DNA of 64,000 nt from JB111 sp052093225 (GTDB taxonomy: Bacteria; Actinomycetota; Actinomycetes; Actinomycetales; Actinomycetaceae). Of this stretch, positions 51,557 through 59,237 are shown in pieces. The notes under the pieces are model-generated. The model did not search any database. It was not told where the DNA came from and worked only from the letters and a program-made list of their open reading frames with translations. Every line of letters begins with the position of its first letter. Positions within the stretch are counted from its first letter, which is position 1. Location of the stretch: NCBI GenBank assembly GCA_052093225.1, contig JBQDDG010000012.1, positions 6,083 to 70,082 of the forward strand. The letters are read 5' to 3'. Position numbers and translations under genes: made by a program.

Positions 51557-53706
51557 CACAGACACCCATCCGACCTGAGGACCGCACCGACGAGTCGACG
51601 CCGTCCGCGCACACACCGCCGTCGGCGAACCGACCGGGCGCGCGCATCGACGTCGGCGAGATCACCCGGCTGCTCGGCGGCCGCTGGTGGCACCTGCGCG
51701 AGGAGGCCCGCGACCTGGCGCTCGACCCGCGCATGCGCAAGATCGAGGGCCTCACGCACCACGAGCACCGCGAACGGGTCCTCGAGCAGATCCACCTGCT
51801 CACCGAGCTCGGCGACCCGCACCGGGCGTTCCCCGCGCGGCTCGGCGGCAAGGACGACCACGGCGGCTCGCTCGCGACGTTCGAGGAGCTCGTCGTGGCC
51901 GACCCGTCGCTGCAGATCAAGGCGGGCGTCCAGTGGGGACTCTTCGCGTCGGCGATCCTCCACCTCGGCACCACCGAGCAGCACGACCGCTGGCTGCCGG
52001 ACGCCATGGACCTCACCGTGCCCGGCGCGTTCGCCATGACCGAGCGGGGCCACGGCTCCGACGTCTCCGGCGTGCTGACGACCGCCACCTACGACGCCGG
52101 GAGCGACGAGCTCGTCGTCCACACACCCGTGGAGTCCGCGCAGAAGGAGTACCTCGGCAACGCCGCGCTGCACGGCAAGGCCGCGGTCGTGTTCGCGCAG
52201 CTGATCGTCAACGGGATCAACCACGGCGTGCACGCGGTCTACGTGCCGATCCGCGAGGAGCGCCCGGACGGGTCGCTGTGCTACCTGCCCGGCGTCGGCG
52301 GGTCCGACGACGGCGTCAAGGGCGGCCTCAACGGCATCGACAACGGGCGGCTCTGGTTCGAGCACGTCCGCGTCCCGCGGACCAACCTCCTCCCGCGCTA
52401 CGGCGCCATCGCCGCCGACGGCACCTACTCCTCGCCGATCGAGTCGCCCGGGCGGCGGTTCTTCACGATGCTGTCGACGCTCGTGCAGGGCCGCGTGTCC
52501 CTGTCGAACTCGGCCACCGGCGCGGCGCGGATGGCGCTCGCGATCGCCGTGCGGCACGCCGAGCAGCGCCGGCAGTTCACGGGCGGCGACCCGGAGGAGG
52601 AGGTCGTGCTCCTCGACTATCAGCGCCACCAGCGCAGGCTGCTGCCGCGCATCGCGCGCACCTACGCGCTGACGTTCCTCGGGGCCGACCTGCTCGAGCG
52701 CTTCGACGACGTCTTCTCCGGCCGGCACGACACCGACGAGGACCGGCAGGACCTCGAGACGCTGGCCGCGGCCACGAAGCCGCTCGCCACCTGGAACGCC
52801 CTCGACACCATCCAGGAGGCCCGCGAGGCCTGCGGCGGGGCCGGCTACATGGCCGAGAACCGGCTCACCGGTCTGCACGCCGACCTCGACGTGTACGCCA
52901 CCTTCGAGGGCGACAACAACGTGCTCCTCCAGCTCGTCGGGAAGCGGCTGCTCACCGACGCCGGCAAGGAGATGATGCAGATGGACGTGGCCGGGACCGC
53001 GCGGTGGGTCGCCGCGCGGGCCGCGGACACGGCGATGCACCGCACGCCGCTGCGCCGGGCCGCGCAGTCCATCCGGGACTCCGGCTCGAAGGCGCGTTCC
53101 GCCGGGCACCTGCGGTCCGCGGACGCCCAGCGCGAGCTCCTCGAGGAGCGCGTGGAGACGATGGTCGAGGAGATCACGCTCGGGATGCGGGCCTCGCGCG
53201 GGGCGTCGGACGAGAAGGCGTTCGAGGTCTTCAACTCCTTCCAGGACCGCATCATCGCGGCCGCCCGCGCGCACGGGGAGCTGCTCGCGTGGGAGGCGTT
53301 CACCGACGCGCTCGGGCGCGTGCGGGACAAGGAGACGTTCGAGCTCCTGCGGACCGTGCGGGACCTGTACGGGCTCACCGTCATCGAGGCCGACCTCGCC
53401 TGGTACCTCGTCAACGGGCGGATGTCCGTGCAGCGCGCGCGGACAGTGACGAGCTACGTCGAGCGGCTGCTCGCCCGGCTGCGGCCGCACGCCGGTGCGC
53501 TGGTGGACGCCTTCGGGTACTCCGAGGGGCACCTGGGCGCGCCGATCGCCGGGCCCGGGGTGGCCGAGCGGCACGCCGAGGCGCGGGAGTACGCGCGCAG
53601 GCAGCGGGCCACCGGGGAGGCGCCGGTCGAGGAGAAGACCATGCGGGCGCGGGCGAAGCAGGAGTCCCAGGCGGCGACGGAGGAGCAGCCCGGCGCGCCT
53701 GCGTAG
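51553..53706 (+). CDS. fadE: acyl-CoA dehydrogenase (FadE5/acyl-CoA oxidase-like long form)
   Basis: A 717-residue flavoenzyme that introduces the alpha-beta double bond in acyl-CoA. The FAD and substrate regions are AFAMTERGHGSDVSGV, KGGLNGIDNGRLWFEHVRVP and EACGGAGYMAENRLTG, then FEGDNNVLLQLVGKRLL, which resemble the acyl-CoA oxidase superfamily and its long C-terminal helical domain. The GTG at 51553 overlaps the TetR stop. With the thiolase, FabG and MaoC proteins it completes a beta-oxidation-like set; FadE5 in mycobacteria accepts long-chain acyl-CoAs, but the chain length here is unknown. The end of the protein is a charged, Ala/Gln-rich tail. Confidence 0.92.
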   Translation: MTQTPIRPEDRTDESTPSAHTPPSANRPGARIDVGEITRLLGGRWWHLREEARDLALDPRMRKIEGLTHHEHRERVLEQIHLLTELGDPHRAFPARLGGKDDHGGSLATFEELVVADPSLQIKAGVQWGLFASAILHLGTTEQHDRWLPDAMDLTVPGAFAMTERGHGSDVSGVLTTATYDAGSDELVVHTPVESAQKEYLGNAALHGKAAVVFAQLIVNGINHGVHAVYVPIREERPDGSLCYLPGVGGSDDGVKGGLNGIDNGRLWFEHVRVPRTNLLPRYGAIAADGTYSSPIESPGRRFFTMLSTLVQGRVSLSNSATGAARMALAIAVRHAEQRRQFTGGDPEEEVVLLDYQRHQRRLLPRIARTYALTFLGADLLERFDDVFSGRHDTDEDRQDLETLAAATKPLATWNALDTIQEAREACGGAGYMAENRLTGLHADLDVYATFEGDNNVLLQLVGKRLLTDAGKEMMQMDVAGTARWVAARAADTAMHRTPLRRAAQSIRDSGSKARSAGHLRSADAQRELLEERVETMVEEITLGMRASRGASDEKAFEVFNSFQDRIIAAARAHGELLAWEAFTDALGRVRDKETFELLRTVRDLYGLTVIEADLAWYLVNGRMSVQRARTVTSYVERLLARLRPHAGALVDAFGYSEGHLGAPIAGPGVAERHAEAREYARRQRATGEAPVEEKTMRARAKQESQAATEEQPGAPA

Positions 53707-53817
53707 GGACGTGCGTGCAGGGCCGGCGCCGGCGCCGAGAGGAGCGGTTCGACGGGGCGGCTGCGGCAGGGAGGAGAGCTGCCGGAGCGGGGACAACCGT
53801 GCAGGTGAGCTCGACGT

Positions 53818-54726
53818 TCACAGCGGGGTCGCCGCCCCTGCCGGCTCCCGTGGCGGCGTCCACGTCCGCCGCGTCTCGAGCACCCAGAACGTGATGAACA
53901 GGGCGATCTCGTACCACTCGACCGCCAGCAGCGCGTAGTCCCAACCGGCCAGGTGGAGGACGCCGAACACCGGGGTGCCCACGACCATGAGCAGGAAGAT
54001 CGCCCGGTACTTGCGGCGGTGGTCGCGGCGCTCGCCGTCGAGGGATGCCTCCTCCGCACCGCAGGCCTCCGGCCACGCGTGGCTCCCGACGGCGATGGCC
54101 AGGTTCACGACGAACAGCACGGCCGCGGTGCCGTGGACCCAGGCGAAGTCGCCGCCCTCGATCACGCGCCACACGACCAGCACCACGAACGCGACGAGCA
54201 CCGCGTTCATCGCGTTCGAAATCGTGCGGGTGGGGCGGTGGCGCTCGAGCGGGGCCGGCCGCCACGGTGCGAGCCTGATCTCGACGACGATGAACAGCGC
54301 CGCCACGACCAGCACGGTCACGCACGACGCCCGCAGTGCCGCCACCATCTCGTCGCGCCCGGTCGGGTCGAGTGCGCTGAGGTTCTCGCCGACGCCGGTC
54401 GGCACCAGGGCGACGAAGATCGCGAAGAACCCCGCGACGTCGAGACTGAAGTCCTCCAGCGCCGACGAGCCCCGGTACGCCACCAGGCACGCCGCGATCG
54501 CCACCAGGACGCCGACGAACATGTCCCGGATCGGCCCGAGGTAGTACGCGCTGATCGACGTCTCGATCGTCCCCCACCAGAAGAACGCGAGTACGGACCC
54601 GAGCAGCAGCAGCGCGGGCAGGGTGATGAGGATGAGCCGCAGGTACCGGTAGGTCGCTCGCGTCACGAGGGCGTCAGGTTGTGGCGAGCTCGTGCCGGGG
54701 TTGGCGGGCTGATGCTCGGAGCTCAT
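53818..54726 (-). CDS. seven-helix membrane protein, unknown function
   Basis: A 302-residue protein starting at ATG 54724-54726, with the frame open further but less plausible. It has a polar N-terminus (residues 1-25), then about seven hydrophobic helices, with an early FFWWGTIETSISAYYLGPIR segment and a loop AEEASLDGERRDHRRKY before helix six. No family was recognised. It converges on fadE and is divergent from the AbiEi/nuclease gene; a 69-bp palindrome lies upstream. Confidence 0.72.
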   Translation of the reverse strand: MSSEHQPANPGTSSPQPDALVTRATYRYLRLILITLPALLLLGSVLAFFWWGTIETSISAYYLGPIRDMFVGVLVAIAACLVAYRGSSALEDFSLDVAGFFAIFVALVPTGVGENLSALDPTGRDEMVAALRASCVTVLVVAALFIVVEIRLAPWRPAPLERHRPTRTISNAMNAVLVAFVVLVVWRVIEGGDFAWVHGTAAVLFVVNLAIAVGSHAWPEACGAEEASLDGERRDHRRKYRAIFLLMVVGTPVFGVLHLAGWDYALLAVEWYEIALFITFWVLETRRTWTPPREPAGAATPL

Positions 54727-54798
54727 GGTGGCATCGTCGCGGGGGCGTGACCGGCTGTCGAACGGGCATCGGCGGTGAGTCGTGCTCGCTCGCTTCGC

Positions 54799-54867
54799 CG
54801 AGCGGATGGGTTGTGCCGCGAGACATTGCCCTGAGGGCATTGAGTCGGCACACAGACCATCCGCTCG
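54799..54867. repeat. 69-bp palindromic element, copy E
   Basis: It has CGAG...CTCG ends, a perfect outer stem of 11 pairs (14 with flanks, CGCCGAGCGGATGG) and an inner GCCC-TGA-GGGC stem at the same centre as copy D. It stands upstream of the AbiEi/nuclease gene. Confidence 0.87.
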
Positions 54868-55008
54868 GCGGGTTGAGCGGGGCGGGCGAGGGAGAGCGGG
54901 CCGGGAGCGGGAAGGGCGAGGGCACCGATCTCATCCACAGGCAGGGGCGCCGGGGCTGCATCCACAGGGCCGCGTCGGGGTTGTCGTCGTCGGGGCGAGG
55001 CTCGATCC

Positions 55009-56031
55009 ATGAAGCCCCTCAGCGCGCGGAAGCTGCCCGCGGTCCCGGCCGTGCTCGCGTCGGACCGAGGTCGGGTGGTCGGCGCGACCGATGGCGAGGG
55101 GGCGTCGTTCGTGCCGGTGCGCCGCGGGCTCGTCGCCGCGATCCCCGATGCCCTCGACGCGCACGCGCGTGGCCGGGCGGTACACATGGCGCGCTGCGTG
55201 GCCGTGAGCCGAGCGACCCGGTCCGCGCACGCGCTGTCCCGCCTCTCGGCAGCCGTGATGATCGGGCTGTACGTGTGGTCCGTCCCTGACCGCCCCGACG
55301 TGACCGGCCCCGACGACCGTGAGCAGGGTCGGCATCTCGACCACGACCGCCACGTGGCCGAGCTCCCGGACGACGACGTCGTGATCATCAACGGCGTACC
55401 GGTGACGAACCTGGAACGGACCGCCGTGGACTGTGCGAGGTTCGAGCACCCGCGCGATGCCCTGGTGGTTGCCGACGATGTGCTCGCCGTGCTTGCCAAC
55501 GCCGATCGACGCGAGCCGGACCGCACGAATCGCTCGGCGGAGCAGGTGAGGGCACGGCTGATCGCGCGGGTGGAGGCGCTTCCCGCGGGTTCGCGCGGTC
55601 GGCGCCAGGCGCGTGCGGTACTGACGTGGGCGTCGCCGTGGTCGGAGTCGCCGTGGGAGAGCCACGTGCGGTGGATCGTGCTGTGCTGGGGGCGCCGCGA
55701 CGTCGTGCTGCAGTGCCGGATCGACACCGGGTTCGGCACCTACTACTCGGACCTCGCGCTTCCGGACGGCACGCGCGCAGACGGGACGACCCGGTACGTG
55801 CACATCGAGTTCGACGGGAGGGTCAAGTACTCGAGGGGGAGCGCGGCCGCATCGGGAAAGGTCGTCGTGGACGAGCGGAACCGCGAGCGCGCGATCGAGG
55901 AGTCGGGTGATGCCGTCGTGCGGCTCGTCGCGGGGGAGGCGGCGCAGTCGCAGGTGGTGGTCGCGAAGATCCAGAAGGCGATGCGTACCGCGGGGCCGCG
56001 GCTTCTCCCGGTCCGTGAGCTCGGGCGGTGA
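55009..56031 (+). CDS. AbiEi-like/DUF559-type protein with PD-(D/E)XK nuclease fold
   Basis: A 340-residue protein of a family common in actinobacteria. The middle carries the AbiEi-type signature VIINGVPVTNLERTAVDCAR (about 123-143). The C-terminal 120 residues have a Vsr/DUF559-like PD-(D/E)XK pattern: SPWESHVRWIV (E), DTGFGTYYSDLALPD (D), VHIEFDGRVKY (E-x-D-G-x-x-K), and a closing VVRLVAGEA. The usual N-terminal helix-turn-helix is poorly preserved. No AbiEii toxin is encoded next to it, so it may be a stand-alone nuclease or an orphan antitoxin-like protein. Both flanks carry a 69-bp palindromic element in the same direction, and purL follows downstream. ATG at 55009; no clear Shine-Dalgarno. 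Confidence 0.75.
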   Translation: MKPLSARKLPAVPAVLASDRGRVVGATDGEGASFVPVRRGLVAAIPDALDAHARGRAVHMARCVAVSRATRSAHALSRLSAAVMIGLYVWSVPDRPDVTGPDDREQGRHLDHDRHVAELPDDDVVIINGVPVTNLERTAVDCARFEHPRDALVVADDVLAVLANADRREPDRTNRSAEQVRARLIARVEALPAGSRGRRQARAVLTWASPWSESPWESHVRWIVLCWGRRDVVLQCRIDTGFGTYYSDLALPDGTRADGTTRYVHIEFDGRVKYSRGSAAASGKVVVDERNRERAIEESGDAVVRLVAGEAAQSQVVVAKIQKAMRTAGPRLLPVRELGR

Positions 56032-56077
56032 GGTCTCCGACGGGGCGGTGGGTGGACCTCGTGCCGTCCGGGGGCGG

Positions 56078-56146
56078 CGAGCGGATGGGGTGTGTCGCGA
56101 GGGGATGCCCTCAGCACGTCCGCTCGGTACGCAACCCATCCTCTCG
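56078..56146. repeat. 69-bp palindromic element, copy F
   Basis: It has the expected 69 bp and CGAG/CTCG ends, but the pairing is more worn: GAG-C-GGATGGG faces CCCATCC-T-CTC with one mismatch, and the inner GGGC half of the central stem is lost. It is directly followed by a 7-bp tandem repeat. Confidence 0.82.
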
Positions 56147-56148
56147 GT

Positions 56149-56204
56149 GGCAGGTGGCAGGTGGCAGGTGGCAGGTGGCAGGTGGCAGGTGGCAGGTGGC
56201 AGGG
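56149..56204. repeat. GGCAGGT tandem repeat, seven copies
   Basis: Seven perfect copies of GGCAGGT (56149-56197) and a partial eighth start 2 bases after element F. The rest of the 409-base gap 56032-56440 shows no gene; TAGATT near 56297 could be the -10 box of purL. Confidence 0.92.
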
Positions 56205-56440
56205 CGCGGGCGGCGCGGCACGGGGCACAGGGGCAGTCGGTGTGCCGAGGACGCCCAGAGCATGGGCGGGGCTGACCGCCCTGTGAGCCGCCGGGTAGAT
56301 TCAGCGCAGTCCCTGCCCGCGCGCGTGCCTCGCGGGGCCGGTGCTGAGGGCTCGAGGCCGACAGACCTTCGAGCCGCACGCAGCGTCGGTCGCGCGTCGC
56401 GCCGCACGCCGGCACCAGCCGTTCCTGTGAGGTCGTCGAG

Positions 56441-58864
56441 ATGTCAGCTTCCCCCCGTCACGGAAAGCCCGGCGACGACGCCGCGCAGGCAGCCCAGGCA
56501 CCGCAGGCAACCCAGGCGCCTCAGCCAGCGCAGGCCACCCAGGCATCGCAGACAACCCAGGCAACCCACGCCGCACCCCGCCACGACGAGACCGTCGACG
56601 CCGCCGCCGCCACCCCCGGCACGCCGATGCCCTACGCGGAGCTCGGCCTCAAGGACAACGAGTACGAGCGCATCACGGAGCTCCTCGGCCGCCGCCCCAC
56701 CTCGGCCGAGCTCGCCATGTACTCGGTGATGTGGTCGGAGCACTGCAGCTACAAGTCCTCCAAGCGCCACCTACGCCAGTTCGGTGACACGACCACGGAC
56801 GCCATGCGCGAGAACCTGCTCGTGGGCATCGGGGAGAACGCGGGCGTGGTCGACGTCGGCGACGGCTGGGCGGTCACCTTCAAGGTCGAGTCCCACAACC
56901 ACCCGAGCTACGTCGAGCCGTTCCAGGGGGCGGCGACCGGCGTCGGCGGGATCGTCCGGGACATCATCGCCATGGGCGCCCGCCCGATCGCGGTGATGGA
57001 CCAGCTCCGCTTCGGCGCGCCCGACCACCCGGACACGAGCCGGGTGGCGCACGGCGTCGTCGCGGGGATCAGCAGCTACGGCAACAGCCTGGGCCTGCCC
57101 AACATCGGCGGCGAGCTCGACCTGGACCCGGTCTACCAGGGCAACCCGCTGGTCAACGCCCTCGCGATCGGCGTGCTGCGCCACGAGGACATCCACCTGG
57201 CGAACGCGTCGGGGGCGGGCAACAAGGTCGTCCTGTTCGGCGCGCGCACCGGCGGCGACGGCATCGGCGGAGCGTCGATCCTCGCGTCGGAGACGTTCGA
57301 CGAGGGCGGGCCGGTCAAGCGGCCGTCCGTGCAGGTGGGTGACCCCTTCATGGAGAAGGTCCTCATCGAGTGCTGCCTGGAGCTGTTCGGCAACCGCCTC
57401 GTCGAGGGTATCCAGGACCTCGGCGCCGCCGGCATCTCCTGCGCCACCTCCGAGCTCGCGTCCAACGGCGACGGCGGCATGCACGTCGAGCTCGAGACCG
57501 TCCTCCTGCGCGACCCGAGCCTCACGGCCGGCGAGATCCTCATGAGCGAGTCGCAGGAGCGGATGATGGCCGTGGTCCGCCCGGACAAGCTCGAGGAGTT
57601 CCTCGCGGTCACGGAGCGCTGGGAGGTGGAGACGTCGGTCATCGGCGAGGTCACGTCCTCCGGCCGCCTGACGATCGACCACCACGGGCGCCGCATCGTC
57701 GATGTCGACCCGCGCACCGTGGCCCACGACGGCCCCGTCTACGACCGCCCCTACGCGCGCCCGGACTGGCTCGACCCGATCGTCGCCGACACGGCTGCCG
57801 GCCTCGCCCGCCCCGCCGACGCCGACGCTCTCGCCGCGCAGGTCCGCCAGGTCGCGCTCGACCCGAACCAGGCCTCCAAGGCGTGGGTCACCGACCAGTA
57901 CGACCGCTACGTCCAGGGCCGCACCGCGCTCGCCCAGCCCGACGACGCCGGCGTCCTGCGCATCGACGAGTCCACCAACCGCGGGGTCGCGCTCGCCTCG
58001 GACGCCAACCACCGGTACGCGTTCCTCGACCCGCGCGCGGGCGCCGCGCAGGCCCTCGTGGAGGCGGCCCGCAACGTGGCCACCGTGGGCGCGCGCCCGC
58101 TGGCCGTCACCGACTGCCTCAACCTCGGCAACCCCGAGGACCCGGGCGCGATGTGGCAGCTCGTCGAGACGATCACGGGCCTCGCGGACGCCTGTCAGGA
58201 GTACGGCATTCCCGTCACGGGCGGCAACGTCTCGCTCTACAACTCCACCGGCGAGCCGGGCACGGCCACCTCGTCGATCCACCCCACCCCGGTGGTCGGC
58301 GTCCTCGGCCTGCTCGACGACGTCACTCGCGCCACGCCGTCGGGCTTCCGTCAGGAGGGGGAGACGGTGGTGCTGCTCGGCAGCACCGCGCTCGAGCTGG
58401 ACGGGTCGGCGTGGGCGCAGACGGTGCACGGCCACCTGGGCGGCCGCCCGCCCGCGGTGAGCGTCGCCGCCGAGAAGGCCCTGGTGGAGACGCTGCTCGC
58501 GATCCACGGCGAGCAGCTCGCCACCGCGGCGCACGACCTCTCCACCGGTGGACTCGCCCAGGCGCTCGTCGATGCGAGCGTCCGCTACGGCGTCGGGGCC
58601 GAGATCGATCTCACGGAGGTGACCGGACGCGACGGCATCGACCTCGCGACGGCGCTGTTCTCGGAGTCGCAGGCCCGCGCGCTCGTGGTGGTGGCGCCGG
58701 AAGATGTGGATCGCGTCGCGGCGCTCGCAGCCGCCCAGGGCGTAGCCTGCGCGACGATCGGTTCCACCGGCGGCGGCTCGCTCGCCGTCGGGGGCGTGGC
58801 GGCGATCGACGTCGCGGCGCTGGGCCGGGCCTCCGCCGAGGTCCTGCCCGCACTCTGGGACTGA
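56441..58864 (+). CDS. purL: FGAM synthase large subunit PurL with low-complexity N-terminus
   Basis: An 807-residue protein, the catalytic subunit of the PurLQS complex. Standard small-PurL motifs begin near residue 65 (YAELGLKDNEYERI), then SEHCSYKSSKRHL, VESHNHPSYVEPFQGAATGVGG and the C-terminal ATP/phosphate region VTGGNVSLYNSTGE. The first 60 residues are a Gln/Ala/Pro/Thr-rich repeat (AQAPQATQAPQPAQATQ) absent from usual PurL. The ATG at 56441 lies after GAGGTCGTCGAG. Its partners purS and purQ are at 29-30 kb, not adjacent as in most relatives. Confidence 0.97.
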   Translation: MSASPRHGKPGDDAAQAAQAPQATQAPQPAQATQASQTTQATHAAPRHDETVDAAAATPGTPMPYAELGLKDNEYERITELLGRRPTSAELAMYSVMWSEHCSYKSSKRHLRQFGDTTTDAMRENLLVGIGENAGVVDVGDGWAVTFKVESHNHPSYVEPFQGAATGVGGIVRDIIAMGARPIAVMDQLRFGAPDHPDTSRVAHGVVAGISSYGNSLGLPNIGGELDLDPVYQGNPLVNALAIGVLRHEDIHLANASGAGNKVVLFGARTGGDGIGGASILASETFDEGGPVKRPSVQVGDPFMEKVLIECCLELFGNRLVEGIQDLGAAGISCATSELASNGDGGMHVELETVLLRDPSLTAGEILMSESQERMMAVVRPDKLEEFLAVTERWEVETSVIGEVTSSGRLTIDHHGRRIVDVDPRTVAHDGPVYDRPYARPDWLDPIVADTAAGLARPADADALAAQVRQVALDPNQASKAWVTDQYDRYVQGRTALAQPDDAGVLRIDESTNRGVALASDANHRYAFLDPRAGAAQALVEAARNVATVGARPLAVTDCLNLGNPEDPGAMWQLVETITGLADACQEYGIPVTGGNVSLYNSTGEPGTATSSIHPTPVVGVLGLLDDVTRATPSGFRQEGETVVLLGSTALELDGSAWAQTVHGHLGGRPPAVSVAAEKALVETLLAIHGEQLATAAHDLSTGGLAQALVDASVRYGVGAEIDLTEVTGRDGIDLATALFSESQARALVVVAPEDVDRVAALAAAQGVACATIGSTGGGSLAVGGVAAIDVAALGRASAEVLPALWD

Positions 58865-59114
58865 TCGCGGTCCCCGACTCGATGAGGGGATCGTAGGGGC
58901 GGCCCGAGGTGAGTCCTTGGTCCGTTCCTGAGATACTCGTGGGGCGTGACCGAGGCGCTGCGGGCGGCGAGACCGGCGGGGCCCGCGAACGGCCCCGCGC
59001 CGCGAGCGTCGCTCCGACGTTGCGGCGCACCTCGCGTGCGCCGTCAGGTGTGCGGAGCTTCTCGCGCGGAGCCGCCCATAGGCACCCCGCCCCGGCGGGC
59101 ACGCACGAGAACCG

Positions 59115-59237
59115 ATGAACCACCAGCCCGGCAACAGCCGGGCCGACCACCAGCCCGGTGAGAGCCGGGCAGCCCGGCGGAAGTCGGGCCGACCAGCCGC
59201 CCGGCACGCGCCGGGCCCGACGTCAGGAGCCGCATGA
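59115..59237 (+). CDS. possible 40-residue leader peptide overlapping gdhA
   Basis: An ATG at 59115 opens a 40-residue frame that stops at TGA 59235-59237, overlapping the gdhA ATG (59234) as ATGA. The peptide repeats HQPG-x-SRA (NHQPGNSRADHQPGESRA) and ends Ala-rich, because it is coded by the hairpin array. The exact stop-start overlap hints at translational coupling, but no conserved domain or ribosome binding site supports it. Confidence 0.35.
   Translation: MNHQPGNSRADHQPGESRAARRKSGRPAARHAPGPTSGAA
59127..59215 (+). promoter_or_regulatory. array of four short hairpins before gdhA
   Basis: Four CCCGG(C)/(G)CCGGG stems of 5-6 bp with 4-6 base loops lie at 59127-59142, 59154-59169, 59173-59188 and 59200-59215. 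They fill the last 100 bases of the 369-base gap 58865-59233. GATACT at 58932 is a possible start-site box, giving a long untranslated leader. The earlier part of the gap shows nothing else convincing. Confidence 0.6.

Noticed and set aside
58946..59161. 71-codon frame starting with GTG just after GATACT upstream of gdhA
   Set aside because: Arg/Pro/Ala composition is that of random GC-rich DNA and it ends within the hairpin array. The GATACT box may simply be the gdhA promoter.
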